NCBI RefSeq assembly: GCF_022508225.1
Contig: NZ_JAETXJ010000005.1
Span: forward strand, 62,001 to 126,000
Direction: 5' to 3'
DNA length: 64,000 nucleotides
From: Desulfovibrio sp. UIB00
GTDB lineage: Bacteria > Desulfobacterota > Desulfovibrionia > Desulfovibrionales > Desulfovibrionaceae
Part shown: piece after piece, positions 34,159 to 43,876 of the stretch
Layout: every line of letters starts with the position of its first letter
How positions within the stretch are numbered: position 1 is the stretch's first letter
The notes under the pieces: generated by a model
Database searches by the model: none
Seen by the model: the letters and a program-made list of their open reading frames with translations, nothing else
What the model was told of the DNA's origin: nothing
Made by a program: the position numbers and the translations under genes

Positions 34159-34914
34159 TTATTTTTGCAGCGAGGTCAGCCCGTCAAGAATTGTCCACGG
34201 ATTAGGCGGGCAGCCGGGAATATACAGATCAACGGGCAGCAGTTCGCTCACGCCACGGTTGCACTGCTCGCTCTCGCGGAACAGCCCGCCGGAAATGGCG
34301 CAAGCCCCCACGGCAATGACAACGCGCGGCTGCGGAGTTGCCTTGAAGGTGTCAAGCAGGGCCAGCCGCATGTTTTCCGAAACCGGGCCAGTCACGGCAA
34401 TACCGTCAGCATGGCGGGGCGAGGCCACAAAATCGATGCCAAAGCGCCCAAGGTCAAACACCAGAGTGGTGAGCACGTTGCTGTCGGCCTCGCAGGCGTT
34501 GCAGCCTGCGGCGCTGACCTGCCGCAGCTTGAGCGAGCGGCGGAACAGGGAAAACCGGGACGGCGTGGGCTGCTCTGCAAACGCCTGACCGGGAATTACC
34601 AGCAGGCCCTCGCGGGTAAAGGACGCCATGCGGTGTTGCCCGGTAAAGGTAAAGGCACCCTTGGGGCAGGCGGCACGGCATGCGCCGCAAAAGGTGCAGC
34701 GCCCCATGTCCAGCGTGGGAGTACTGTCTTCGGCACCAGCGGTGGGCAGCAGGGCACCAGCGGGACAGGCCGCGTAGCAGGCGCGGCACGAGCCGCAGGA
34801 AACCTGTGCAAGCTCGGGCCGGCCCAGATACCGGGGCGAGAGCGAGGGCTGGAGTTTGGGGTAATCCAGCGTGCGGTATTTTTGGTGCAGGCGTTCCTTG
34901 ATAATACGCAGCAT
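34159..34914 (-). CDS. Hydrogenase-4-like small subunit fused to a 2[4Fe-4S] ferredoxin domain (HyfH-HyfI fusion)
   Basis: The 251-residue protein begins with two [4Fe-4S] motifs, CGSCRACYAACP and CTFCGACRAACPKG (about residues 40-85), as in HycF/HyfH. An NuoB/HycG-like domain follows with GCNACEAD, VGACAISGG and PGCPPNP, the ligands of the N2-type cluster. Electron carrier and small subunit, normally separate, are thus one chain. It is the last gene of the six-gene complex; GAGG precedes the ATG and the large-subunit stop is 9 nt away. It should pass electrons between a soluble donor and the large subunit. Confidence 0.9.
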   Translation of the reverse strand: MLRIIKERLHQKYRTLDYPKLQPSLSPRYLGRPELAQVSCGSCRACYAACPAGALLPTAGAEDSTPTLDMGRCTFCGACRAACPKGAFTFTGQHRMASFTREGLLVIPGQAFAEQPTPSRFSLFRRSLKLRQVSAAGCNACEADSNVLTTLVFDLGRFGIDFVASPRHADGIAVTGPVSENMRLALLDTFKATPQPRVVIAVGACAISGGLFRESEQCNRGVSELLPVDLYIPGCPPNPWTILDGLTSLQK

Positions 34915-34923
34915 GTCAAAGCC

Positions 34924-36471
34924 TCACAGATCGTGTCCGCAGTACGAGAGGTTGAAACTCTTGTTGCAGAGCGGGAAGTCGGAAATCTGGTTGCCGCGCA
35001 GGGCCATGGCAAGGCCTGACCAATTGTGGAACGAAGGATCGATGGCCTTGTAGGTCAAAAATCTACCGTCAGGCCCGGTAACAGCCACGTGGCAGATTTC
35101 GCCGCGCCAGCCCTCAACCTGCGATACTGCGAGGGTATCGGGCGGAAGGGACGCAAGGGCCTCTGCGTCTGGCCGTTCCGCAAGGGGGGGCAGGTTGGCG
35201 AGGGTGGAAAGGTCCGCCTCAAGCAGGCGCAGGGAATCGTCAATCTCCTTGCTGCGTACGAGGGTGCGGGCCAGAACATCACCCGTGTTTTCAACACGCG
35301 GCGCGCAGTCCCTGGTGGGCAGGTCGGCAAGGGGAAAGTGGAAACGCGCGTCAATTTTGAGTCCGCAGGATCGCGCGGCCATGCCCACCAATCCGAGATT
35401 CTGGGCAGTTTCCCTGCTGACGTAGCCCGTGCCCGTGAGGCGTTCAAGCACGCTTTCGGTGTGCAGCATCACGTCCACAGCGCCGCGCACATCGCGCCCT
35501 GCCGCCTTGATGCGTGCGAGCATGTCTGCGCAGCCTTCAGCGTCAAGATCATAGGCCGTGCCGCCGGGGCGCAGCAGCCCCCGGCCAAACCGATTGCCGC
35601 ACAGACAGGCTGTGGTGTTGAGAAAATCACCGCGAATGCGGCCATTCCATGAAGCAGTCGGCAAAAAGCCCGTATCCCCGGCAATGGCCCCAAGGTCGCC
35701 CGTGTGGTTGGCAAGTCGCTCAAGCTCAAGGCCCACCCGCCGCAGACGGTGAGCGCGCGGGCCGACCACGCAGCCCGCAAGGCGCTCAAGCAGTACGCAA
35801 TGGGCCGTGGCATGGCCTATGGTTGTATCGCCTGCGGCGCATTCCAGCAGGGGCAGACAGCGGGCAAGAGGGCCGCGCACAAGCATACGCTCAAGCCCAC
35901 GGTGTTGATAGCCCAAGGCAATTTCAAGGTTCAGCACATTTTCGCCATGACACTGAAAGCGGAAATGCCCCGGCTCAATAACCCCGGCATGTACGGGGCC
36001 AACGGCAACCTCATGAATTTCTTCGCCTTCAACCCTGTAGAAGGGATAGGGCTGGGCAGCCTGTCCGGGCGCTGCGGCAAGCGAGCCGCCTTCGGCCTGC
36101 GTTCTGGCATTGGCTTCGGCGGCGTCCGGGATGCGGCGCACACTTTTGAGCCAGGGATGGCCCTCGGGTCGTATGCCCCATTGTTCAAATATCTCGCGTT
36201 CAAACAGATGCGTCTGAGGCGTGGCGGGCGTCATGGAAGCATAAAATTGCAAGGGGGCGGTGCGCATGGCGGCCAGATAGTGCGAACTGTCCTGAGCCAG
36301 TACGCAGCACAATCCCGCAGGGGCGTTTTCGTCCGAAGATTCCGGCAGGCCGAACAGGGCCAGCAGACGCCAGCCTTCGGCAATGTAGCGGCGCACAAAA
36401 GCTCCCAGTTCTTCAACAGAAACAGGGGGCATGCCCGACAGCGGCACGGTATCGCGGTAATCGAATAGCAT
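34924..36471 (-). CDS. Hydrogenase-4/complex-I-like large subunit lacking nickel ligands (HyfG/HycE-like)
   Basis: The 515-residue protein combines an N-terminal NuoC-like domain (HLFEREIFEQWGI, about residues 90-102) with a NuoD/HycE-like domain (YQHRGLERML, ELERLANHTGDLGAI). In true [NiFe] enzymes two CxxC pairs bind nickel. Here the first pair is C211-AA-G214 (CAAGDTTIGHA), and the C-terminal DPCxxC is DPSFHN (Ser480, Asn483). Nickel cannot be held in the usual way, so this fits energy-converting-hydrogenase-related (Ehr) complexes rather than a hydrogenase. The ATG at 36471 has GAGGG upstream; the GTG at 36483 lacks a ribosome site. Confidence 0.88.
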   Translation of the reverse strand: MLFDYRDTVPLSGMPPVSVEELGAFVRRYIAEGWRLLALFGLPESSDENAPAGLCCVLAQDSSHYLAAMRTAPLQFYASMTPATPQTHLFEREIFEQWGIRPEGHPWLKSVRRIPDAAEANARTQAEGGSLAAAPGQAAQPYPFYRVEGEEIHEVAVGPVHAGVIEPGHFRFQCHGENVLNLEIALGYQHRGLERMLVRGPLARCLPLLECAAGDTTIGHATAHCVLLERLAGCVVGPRAHRLRRVGLELERLANHTGDLGAIAGDTGFLPTASWNGRIRGDFLNTTACLCGNRFGRGLLRPGGTAYDLDAEGCADMLARIKAAGRDVRGAVDVMLHTESVLERLTGTGYVSRETAQNLGLVGMAARSCGLKIDARFHFPLADLPTRDCAPRVENTGDVLARTLVRSKEIDDSLRLLEADLSTLANLPPLAERPDAEALASLPPDTLAVSQVEGWRGEICHVAVTGPDGRFLTYKAIDPSFHNWSGLAMALRGNQISDFPLCNKSFNLSYCGHDL

Positions 36472-36494
36472 CGGCCCTCTCACCGTTGGCAGCG

Positions 36495-36513
36495 CAAAAC
36501 CCGGTGGGTTTTG
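36495..36513 (-). other. Intercistronic hairpin between HyfF-like and HyfG-like genes
   Basis: CAAAACCC (36495-36502) and GGGTTTTG (36506-36513) form an 8-bp stem with a 3-nt loop. It may set the relative amounts of membrane and peripheral subunits. Confidence 0.4.
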
Positions 36514-36530
36514 GCATCAGCCTTTGGCGC

Positions 36531-38027
36531 TTACGCGCCTATGAGCGCAGCGGCGCGGTTAAGAAAATTCCACAGCCAGTCAGGAATCCACAGGCCCAGA
36601 GTCAGCACGGTCAGCCCCAGCACCAGCGGCGGCAGGACGCTCAGCACTGGCTCGGTGTTTGCGGGCGGCAGATCCACGGGGCGGTTGCCCTGCACCATGC
36701 GCAGCACCGACACGGAAAGCCCGACAAATATTATGGCCAGCAGCACCAGATACCCGGCGGAAAGCCAGGGCAGGTCTGCTGCCAGCATGCCCTTGAAGAT
36801 GAGCAGCTCGCTGACAAAAAGCCCAAAGGGCGGCGATCCGGCTACAGCCAGAAATCCTGCTGTCCACAGTGCCGCCGTGGCGGGCATGGTCCAGCGCATG
36901 CCGTGTACGTCGTAGCTGGAATAGGTGTGGTAGCGGGCAAGGATGTTGCCAGAAAGCAGAAAGAGCATGCATTTTGTGAGTGAATGGCAGACCGCATGCA
37001 GCATTGCGCCGGGCACAGCCACACCGCCCACGCCTATGCCCAGAGCCAGAATGCCCATGTGCTCAACGCTGGAATAGGCCAGCATGCGCTTGTAGTGGCC
37101 TTGCCCCACAATAAAGATGGCGGCTGTCATGAGCGAAAGAATGCCGAAAAACATGAGCATGCCGCCCGAAAGCCCGCCAAGCCCCGCAGCCAGCATGATC
37201 TGGTGCCCGCGCAGCATGCCCAGCATGGCGCAGTTGAGCAATGCGCCAGAAAGCAGGGCCGAAACCAGCGAAGGAGCCTGACTGTGGGCATCGGGCAACC
37301 AGTTGTGCAGAGGGGCGAGGCCCATCTTGGTGCCGTAGCCCACCAGCAGAAAAACAAAGGCCGCCTTGAGCCACGTGGGTTCGGCAAGGCCCGCATTACG
37401 CACAAACCAGCCCACCTGATCCATGCCGTCAGCTGCGCCAGTGGCGCCTTCCGCACCGTGAAACGACACGGCGAGCAATATGTTGCCCAGCAGGGCCAGG
37501 GCAATGCCCACAGAGCATATGATCAGGTACTTCCAGGTGGCTTCCAGCGAACTCTTGTGACGGTGAAAATAAATGAGCTGGGCGCTTGAAAGCGTGGTCG
37601 CCTCAATGCCCACCCACTGCGCGCCCATGTGCGGCGTGATGGTCACAAGCGTCATGGCCCCGAGAAAAAAGCACAGACAGGCTGTGAAGCGGCGCTCTGG
37701 CGCATTGGTGAAGCGCCCGTGATCCAGAATGTTGGTGTGTTCGCCGATGCGTTCTTCTTCCCGCAGGTAATGCACGGCATAGAACGACGCGGTAAGAAAC
37801 AGCAGGCTCGCCAACATCAGAAACAGCACGCCCAGCGCGTCCGGGGCCAGCAGCCCGCCAAGCTCTGAAGGGGCTTCTCCGCGCGCGACCTTGACGGCAA
37901 TCGCGGCGGCAAGGGCTGTGTGCGCCAGTGCCGTGAGCGGCAGGCCGAGTCGGCAGATGACGGCGCGGCCCCAGAGCAGCATGATGCAGCCTGCGCACAG
38001 GGGGATGAAAAGAAGTGCTGTCAGCAT
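36531..38027 (-). CDS. HyfF-like antiporter-type membrane subunit
   Basis: The 498-residue polytopic protein belongs to the NuoL/M/N-Mrp family. GIEATTLSSAQLIYFHRHKSS is characteristic of HyfF. GYGTKMGLAPLHNWLPDAHS (lysine in the broken helix) and GHYKRMLAYSSVEHMG carry the proton-channel lysines. It should pump H+ or Na+. AGGA lies upstream of the ATG. The gene starts 10 nt after the HyfE-like gene. Confidence 0.92.
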   Translation of the reverse strand: MLTALLFIPLCAGCIMLLWGRAVICRLGLPLTALAHTALAAAIAVKVARGEAPSELGGLLAPDALGVLFLMLASLLFLTASFYAVHYLREEERIGEHTNILDHGRFTNAPERRFTACLCFFLGAMTLVTITPHMGAQWVGIEATTLSSAQLIYFHRHKSSLEATWKYLIICSVGIALALLGNILLAVSFHGAEGATGAADGMDQVGWFVRNAGLAEPTWLKAAFVFLLVGYGTKMGLAPLHNWLPDAHSQAPSLVSALLSGALLNCAMLGMLRGHQIMLAAGLGGLSGGMLMFFGILSLMTAAIFIVGQGHYKRMLAYSSVEHMGILALGIGVGGVAVPGAMLHAVCHSLTKCMLFLLSGNILARYHTYSSYDVHGMRWTMPATAALWTAGFLAVAGSPPFGLFVSELLIFKGMLAADLPWLSAGYLVLLAIIFVGLSVSVLRMVQGNRPVDLPPANTEPVLSVLPPLVLGLTVLTLGLWIPDWLWNFLNRAAALIGA

Positions 38028-38036
38028 GCGCTCGTC

Positions 38037-38660
38037 CTAATCCCTGAGGCTGCGGAACCGCGCCACGTCAATGGAGGCGAAGGAATCGCTGATATGGTTG
38101 ATGGCTATGCCCATAACAAACACGGCCACGAAAACGTCCAGCAGAAGGGCCAGCTCAAACCACACCGTGCCGCCTGTCATGAGCGGCACGCCCAGCAGAA
38201 AAATGCCGTTTTCCGCCACCAGATAGCCGATGACCTGTGTGATGGCCTTGATGCGCCCCACGATGAGGATAAAGCCGCAAAACAGCGTTGTCAGCCCTGT
38301 TGGCAGCAGCAGGGGCGGATAAAGGCCCAGCGGCATGACCAGCTTGCCGTCCAGCCAGATGGAAAACACGAGGCCGGCCATGCCAGCCAGCACGCCGAAG
38401 CCCACGCGGCGGGCCGGGCAGATCAGGGCATCGGCGGGCAGCCGTTTTTGGGTGCGCCACAGCAAACCGGGCAGCAGCGCGCCCTTGATCAGCAACACAG
38501 CCCCGGCCAGCAGGGCGTGATCAAGGCTCAGCAGCAGGGCTGCCAGCAAAACGCCCTGAAAGGCGGTCAGGCGCGTCATACCCGCAACGCGGCGCGTTCC
38601 AAGCAGCAGAAAATTGCTTAATACCAGAAGGAAAAGGCAGGACTGTAAAAGCGTGGTCAT
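38037..38660 (-). CDS. HyfE-like membrane subunit
   Basis: The 207-residue protein has about six membrane helices and the NuoK-like segment (TQVIGYLVAENGIFLLGVPL, with the conserved Glu in a helix) seen in HyfE and MrpC-like subunits. The long open frame upstream (to 38879) is out-of-frame hyfC sequence. The ATG at 38660 overlaps the HyfC-like stop as ATGA and has GAGG, so I start there. Confidence 0.9.
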   Translation of the reverse strand: MTTLLQSCLFLLVLSNFLLLGTRRVAGMTRLTAFQGVLLAALLLSLDHALLAGAVLLIKGALLPGLLWRTQKRLPADALICPARRVGFGVLAGMAGLVFSIWLDGKLVMPLGLYPPLLLPTGLTTLFCGFILIVGRIKAITQVIGYLVAENGIFLLGVPLMTGGTVWFELALLLDVFVAVFVMGIAINHISDSFASIDVARFRSLRD

Positions 38661-39604
38661 GGCAACCTCGCCTGGGTCAGAATAAGCGTGAGCATGCCCA
38701 TGCCCGCTGCTGCGCCCAGCAGATAGGGCACGCGCTCCATGCGCAGGCGGGCCATGATGGATTCCACAATGCCCACAACCACGGCCAGCAGCAGTACAAT
38801 GCCAAGACGCACCCCCAGTTGCTCCCACAAGGGCAGCGCGGGAGTGATGAGGCCCGCAATGAGCGCGGCGAAAAACCACAGCTTGAGGGCAGCACCGTAA
38901 AGTATCAGGGCCAGATTGGGGCCGGAATGGTCAAGCACCATGACCTCGTGGATCATGGTCAGTTCAAGGTGCGTGTTGGGGTCGTCCACCGGGATACGGC
39001 AGTTTTCCACCAGCAGCAGCACAAAAAAGATCACGGGCAGGAGCAGCAGCTCGCCCTTGCCTGTCAGCCATGCCCCGGCAGTCTGCCCGCCAAACATGGT
39101 GGAGAGGCTGAATGCTGTTTCGGTGCCGTGCCCAAGACCGAGGCACAGGCTGGTGAGCACCATGAGCGCCAGAAAAAGAACGGGTTCCGCAAGGGCGGAG
39201 AATGTGGCCTCGCGGCTCGCTCCCATGCCTTCAAATGCCGAGCCGGTATCCAGCGCGCCCAGCATGACGGCAAAGCGCCCCATGCCCAGCAGATAGGCGG
39301 CCAGCACAAAGTCGCCAGCAAAGGCCAGGGGCGAAACCGCGCCGCCAAGGGGCAGCAGGGCCAGCGCGCAGATTGCGCCTGCCAGGGATATGGAGGGGGC
39401 GGCGGCAAATATCCATGTGGATGTGCGGCTGATCACCTCGCCCTTGCGCAGCAGTTTGGCGATGTCATAGTAGGTTTGTAGCACGGGCTTACCGTGGCGT
39501 CCGGCAAATTTGGCCTTGACCCGGTTGATGATGCCGGGCAGCAGGGGGGCCAGAATCAGGGACAGGGCAAACTGCGCAAGATAGACTGCAAGCTCGGCTT
39601 TCAT
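38657..39604 (-). CDS. HyfC/HycD-like membrane subunit (NuoH family)
   Basis: The 315-residue protein matches NuoH/HycD: GRHGKPVLQTYYDIAKLLRK (about residues 34-53), the acidic loop NCRIPVDDPNTHLELTMIHE (about 205-225) and VPYLLGAAAG. It anchors the peripheral arm and couples electron flow to ion movement. ATGA overlap with the HyfB-like stop and with the next gene shows tight translational coupling. Confidence 0.93.
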   Translation of the reverse strand: MKAELAVYLAQFALSLILAPLLPGIINRVKAKFAGRHGKPVLQTYYDIAKLLRKGEVISRTSTWIFAAAPSISLAGAICALALLPLGGAVSPLAFAGDFVLAAYLLGMGRFAVMLGALDTGSAFEGMGASREATFSALAEPVLFLALMVLTSLCLGLGHGTETAFSLSTMFGGQTAGAWLTGKGELLLLPVIFFVLLLVENCRIPVDDPNTHLELTMIHEVMVLDHSGPNLALILYGAALKLWFFAALIAGLITPALPLWEQLGVRLGIVLLLAVVVGIVESIMARLRMERVPYLLGAAAGMGMLTLILTQARLP

Positions 39605-41661
39605 GAGTGCAGCCCCCACACGAGCAGCGCCACCAGCGTAGCGAGAATATACAGAATATACAGGTGGATTTTGCCGTGCTGGATAACCTTGCAGGCATTG
39701 CACAGGTTTTCCACCGCCGTAAACAGCGGTGTAAACAGGCCGCTGCGCAAGCGATCGGGCGCGGTGACACTCAGCTGCCCGCCCGTGGGGAACAGACCGT
39801 CATCCAGTTGCAGGCGTGTCTTGAGGCCCATGACCGGAGCAAATATTTTTGCCGTGGGTTCGGAGAAAGCCGCGTCCGTATACTGGATGCGGGCAGAGCC
39901 GCCCTGAAAGCCGCAGCCCCAGGTGGGCATGGATTCTACAGCGCGTTTTTTAAGCAGGCAGCGCCGAACAAAAAGGATAATCAGGGTCAGTCCAAGGCCG
40001 GCTCCGCCGATTTTTGCCACAGCTGCAAGGCTTGTATGCGCCTGTGTCAAGCCAGCCAAACCAGCCTGCTGAAATGCCGGAGGCAAGGGCAGAGCGCTTT
40101 GCGCCGCACCTGCTGCCAGATCAAAAAAACAGGGGGCAGCCAGACCGCCAGCCAGACACACGGCGGCGGGCAGGGCCAGGGGCCAGAGCGTGCGCCAGGA
40201 AAGCGGGTGCACACTGGCGGCAAAGCCGGAACGCGGCTCGCCCAGAAAGGCGATGCCGTAGGCCTTGGCGTACAGGGCTGCCGCAAGACCGCTGATGCAG
40301 GCAAGACCCGCCAGGGCAAGCAGCAGGCCCACCTGTCGTTCCACGCCAAAAAGCGCGGGGCCGTCCAGCAGGGAAAGGCCCATCACGAGTTCGCCCGCAA
40401 ATCCGTTAAAAGGCGGCAGGCAGGCAATGGCCGCTGCGCCTATGGCAAAGGCCGCGCCAAGCAGGGGCAGACGTTTTTGAAGCCCGCCCAGATGCTGCAT
40501 GCGCACGGTTCCTGTGGCGTGCAGCACTTCGCCTGCGCACAGGAAGAGCAGCCCCTTGAATGCAGAGTGGTTGAGCATGTGCAGCAGCGCGCCGGAAAAT
40601 CCCAGAACAGCAATCCACGCATTGCCGCAGCTCTGGCCGATAAGCCCGGCGCCCAGCCCCATGACCATCAGGCCCATGTTTTCCACGCTGGAATAGGCGA
40701 GCAGCCTTTTGAGGTTGCTTTGGGCCGTGGCCTTTAAAATTCCCATGAGGCCCGTGGCAAGGCCCAGCAACAGTAGTGCCCAGCCCCACCATTCAGGTGC
40801 CGCGCCCGCAGGGGCCAACATGCCCACGCTACGGATCATGCCGTAAAATCCAGCATTGATCATGGCCCCGGAGAGCAGGGCCGAAACATGGCTTGGCGCG
40901 GCAGGGTGCGCCTCGGGCAGCCATACGTGCAGGGGGGCAAGCCCAGCCTTGGCTCCAAATCCGGCCACGGCCAGCACAAACAGCACCGTGAGCAGGCCGG
41001 GGCCGGAATAGCCTTGCGCCTGTTCAAGCACCTGCGCAAGCACAGCCCCGCCTTGGAGGGCGTCAAGCGAGGTGTCGCCCGTGACCTGCCAGAGCAGGGT
41101 AAAGAAGGCCATCAGGGCCACAGCGCCCAGGTGGGCAGCCACAAGGTAGACCCAGGAGGCGTCGCGCACCTTGCTGTCGCCGTCATTGAAATCGATAAGA
41201 AAGAAGGGCGCCAGCGACATGATTTCCCACGCCAGCATGAACAGCACGGCATCGCGCGCGGTCATCACCAGGGCAAGGCCGATCAGGAGCATATGAAAAA
41301 AGAACCAGTGCGCCGCAAGGTTGTGGCGCGCTGGTTCTTCATGTCGTAGGGCAATGCCGCCAGAGGCGGCGCAAACAAAACCCAGACCAAACACTGGCAG
41401 CAAAAAAAGACGGCTCAGGGCATCCATGCCCAGGGCGCAGGAACCCACGGGCAAGGCCAGAGGCAGGCGCAGGCTCTCCTGCCCGGCCCAGGGGCCGGAA
41501 GCAAGAGCGCACAAGCCGACAAAACAGCCCGCAAAGGCCCCGATAACGCCAGCCGCATTGGCCGCGCGTCCGGTTGCCTTTGAGGGCGGGCGCACGGCCA
41601 AGAGTGCGCACAGGGCGGCTGTTGCCGCCAATATGCCGATGGCCGTGATAAAAAGGAACAT
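39601..41661 (-). CDS. HyfB-like antiporter-type membrane subunit
   Basis: The 686-residue protein has about 16 membrane helices and the NuoL/Mrp motifs LAWEIMSLAPFFLIDF (conserved Glu), FGAKAGLAPLHVWLPEAHPA and NLKRLLAYSSVENMGL. A C-terminal soluble stretch (WGCGFQGGSARIQYTDAAFS) typical of HyfB/HycC follows. It leads the six-gene complex (HyfB, C, E, F, G and fused H-I). No strong ribosome site precedes the ATG. The UDP-glucuronate decarboxylase gene ends 14 nt upstream, so read-through is possible. Confidence 0.92.
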   Translation of the reverse strand: MFLFITAIGILAATAALCALLAVRPPSKATGRAANAAGVIGAFAGCFVGLCALASGPWAGQESLRLPLALPVGSCALGMDALSRLFLLPVFGLGFVCAASGGIALRHEEPARHNLAAHWFFFHMLLIGLALVMTARDAVLFMLAWEIMSLAPFFLIDFNDGDSKVRDASWVYLVAAHLGAVALMAFFTLLWQVTGDTSLDALQGGAVLAQVLEQAQGYSGPGLLTVLFVLAVAGFGAKAGLAPLHVWLPEAHPAAPSHVSALLSGAMINAGFYGMIRSVGMLAPAGAAPEWWGWALLLLGLATGLMGILKATAQSNLKRLLAYSSVENMGLMVMGLGAGLIGQSCGNAWIAVLGFSGALLHMLNHSAFKGLLFLCAGEVLHATGTVRMQHLGGLQKRLPLLGAAFAIGAAAIACLPPFNGFAGELVMGLSLLDGPALFGVERQVGLLLALAGLACISGLAAALYAKAYGIAFLGEPRSGFAASVHPLSWRTLWPLALPAAVCLAGGLAAPCFFDLAAGAAQSALPLPPAFQQAGLAGLTQAHTSLAAVAKIGGAGLGLTLIILFVRRCLLKKRAVESMPTWGCGFQGGSARIQYTDAAFSEPTAKIFAPVMGLKTRLQLDDGLFPTGGQLSVTAPDRLRSGLFTPLFTAVENLCNACKVIQHGKIHLYILYILATLVALLVWGLHS

Positions 41662-41675
41662 GACTGCCGGAATAC

Positions 41676-42632
41676 CTACGCCAGGCCGTCTTTCAGCTGC
41701 TTTTCAAAGTAGGCGATGGTTTTAACCAAGCCTTCTTCAAGGGCTACCTTTGGTTCCCAGCCAAGCTTTTCGCGGGCCAGGGTGATGTCGGGCTTGCGCT
41801 GCTTGGGGTCGTCGCAGGGCAGGGGTTCGTAAGAAATCACGGATTTGCTGCCGATCATTTCCACGACCTTTTCCGCCAGTTCGCGAATGGTGAATTCGCC
41901 GGGGTTGCCCATGTTCATGGGGCCCACAAAATCATCGGGCGAGGCCATGAAGCGGATCATGCATTCCACAAGATCATCCACATAGCAGAAGGAGCGGGTC
42001 TGGGAGCCATCGCCGTAAATGGTGATGGGTTCGCCCTTGAGCGCCTGAATGATGAAGTTGGAGACCACGCGACCATCGTTGGGGTGCATCTTGGGCCCGT
42101 AGGTATTGAAGATGCGTCCCACCTTGATGGGCAGACCGCCTTGACGCCAGTAGGCAAAGAACAGTGCTTCGGCGCAGCGTTTGCCTTCATCGTAGCAGGA
42201 GCGGATGCCGTTGGGGTTCACATGGCCCCAATAGCTTTCCTGCTGCGGATGTATCTCGGGGTCGCCGTACACTTCACTGGTGGACGCCTGATAAATGCGC
42301 GCGCCAAGCCGCTTGGCCAGCCCCAGCATATTGATGGCGCCGTGAACGCAGGTCTTGATGGTCTGCACCGGGTCATGCTGATAATGGATGGGCGAGGCCG
42401 GGCAGGCCAGATTATAAATTTCATCCACCTCTACAAAGAGGGGAAATGTCACGTCGTGGCGGATAAGCTCAAACCTGCGGTTATCCATGAGCGCTTCCAC
42501 GTTGGCGCGGGCGCTGGAAAAGAAATTGTCCACGCAGAGCACTTCGTGCCCTTCGTTGAGCAGGCGTTCGCACAGTTGCGAACCTAAAAACCCGGAACCG
42601 CCGGTGACAAGAATGCGTTTGCGGAGATGCAT
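41676..42632 (-). CDS. UDP-glucuronate decarboxylase-like NAD-dependent epimerase/dehydratase
   Basis: The 318-residue extended SDR protein has [10 protein letters not shown] (NAD loop), [32 protein letters not shown] (catalytic Ser/Thr) and YDEGKR (YxxxK), a pattern typical of UDP-xylose synthase. It should turn UDP-glucuronate into UDP-xylose for surface polysaccharide. The ATG at 42632 follows GGGGG; upstream frame to 42752 has no homology. It lies 14 nt before the hyf-type cluster, with no functional link I can see. Confidence 0.9.
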   Translation of the reverse strand: MHLRKRILVTGGSGFLGSQLCERLLNEGHEVLCVDNFFSSARANVEALMDNRRFELIRHDVTFPLFVEVDEIYNLACPASPIHYQHDPVQTIKTCVHGAINMLGLAKRLGARIYQASTSEVYGDPEIHPQQESYWGHVNPNGIRSCYDEGKRCAEALFFAYWRQGGLPIKVGRIFNTYGPKMHPNDGRVVSNFIIQALKGEPITIYGDGSQTRSFCYVDDLVECMIRFMASPDDFVGPMNMGNPGEFTIRELAEKVVEMIGSKSVISYEPLPCDDPKQRKPDITLAREKLGWEPKVALEEGLVKTIAYFEKQLKDGLA

Positions 42633-42800
42633 GATTCCCCCGAAAAGAGTATAGGAAACCAGTAAAAACTGGCAAATCCCCAAAAGCATAGCCCCATTGT
42701 CCGGGCATTGCAATGGTGACTGGGTGTAGGGGGTACTGCCGAGGCTTGCCACTTGCCTTTCGCCTGCCCCCGTTGCTATGTATCGGCCGCGAGGTAAACC

Positions 42801-43634
42801 ATGTCGAAAAAATCAGCCGCCCGCATTGATCCCCTGACTCTGGCCCTGCCCCTTGCCGGGGTGGACAGCCACGCGCACCTTGATGGTCAGGAATTTGATG
42901 CGGATCGCGATGCCGTGCTTGAACGCGCCCGCGCGGCAGGTATTGCCCAGGTGGGCAACGTTTTTTTGGGACCGGAAGAGTATCATGCCCGCCGGGCTTA
43001 TTTTGATGCTCACCCCGAGGTTTTTTTTCTTATGGGGGTACACCCCTGCGATGGGCAGAAGTGTACACAGGAGCGTCTTGCCACCATGCGCGCGGCCTTT
43101 GCCGCTGACCCCCGGCTCAAGGCCGTGGGCGAAATAGGGCTGGATTTTTACTGGCCTGATTGCCCGAAGGAAATCCAGTATCAGGCTCTGCGCGATCAGC
43201 TTGCCCTTGCCCGCGCCGTGGAGCGTCCGGTGGTCATTCACTGCCGCGATGCTGAAGAAGAAACGCTCATGACGCTGGAGGGCGAGGGCTTTGCCGGGTA
43301 TCCGCTCTTGTGGCACTGTTTTGGACAGGGGCCGGAAATTGCGCGGCGCATCTTGCGCAACGGCTGGCACATATCCATTCCCGGCCCTGTCACGTACAAG
43401 GCCAATGAGGCCCTGCGCGAGGCCGTGGCCCTTATCCCCGCCGACCGTATGCTGCTGGAAACCGACGCCCCCTATCTTGCACCTCTGCCGTGGCGCGGCA
43501 AACGCAACGAACCGTCCTATACGGTGTTTACCGTGCGGGCCATGGCCGAAGCGAGGGGAGAAAATCCCGAAGAACTCTGGCGTACCTGCGGCGACAATGC
43601 CCGCCGGTTTTTCGGTCTGCCAGCGCAGGAATGA
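42801..43634 (+). CDS. TatD-family metal-dependent hydrolase
   Basis: The 277-residue TIM-barrel protein has DSHAHLDG (HxH metal ligands), [28 protein letters not shown] and [11 protein letters not shown], the full TatD metal set. Family members act as 3-prime exonucleases or D-aminoacyl hydrolases. GAGGT precedes the ATG. It is divergent from the decarboxylase gene and has its own terminator. Confidence 0.92.
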   Translation: MSKKSAARIDPLTLALPLAGVDSHAHLDGQEFDADRDAVLERARAAGIAQVGNVFLGPEEYHARRAYFDAHPEVFFLMGVHPCDGQKCTQERLATMRAAFAADPRLKAVGEIGLDFYWPDCPKEIQYQALRDQLALARAVERPVVIHCRDAEEETLMTLEGEGFAGYPLLWHCFGQGPEIARRILRNGWHISIPGPVTYKANEALREAVALIPADRMLLETDAPYLAPLPWRGKRNEPSYTVFTVRAMAEARGENPEELWRTCGDNARRFFGLPAQE

Positions 43635-43722
43635 TGCGGTGCTGACCCCCGCCAGCCCTGCTCGCGCGGCTGGCCTCGCACGGGTCTGTTCTTGTGTCCA
43701 CATGGCAGAAGTGATACCATGT

Positions 43723-43759
43723 CCAAAGCCGCTCGAAACGGTGGCTTGGTAATTTTTTT
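43723..43759 (+). terminator. Terminator of the tatD-like gene
   Basis: CCAAAGCC pairs with GGCTTGG (one bulged A) around a short loop, followed by TAATTTTTTTG on the plus strand. Confidence 0.7.
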
Positions 43760-43876
43760 GATAGATATTTTCAGTGCTTTGTCCGGCCTGCCGCAGCGTA
43801 TTGCTGCTGCAGGGCCGCCCCGGCGCGTCCTCTATAGCGTCAGCGCAAGCTGTTTGCCCAACTTTAAGGAGATTCC

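Noticed and set aside
34924-36471. Functional [NiFe] hydrogenase large subunit
   Set aside because: The nickel-binding Cys pairs are replaced (CAAG and DPSFHN).
43635-43876. Glycine riboswitch before gcvT
   Set aside because: No tandem aptamer-like sequence is visible; only the tatD terminator is found here.
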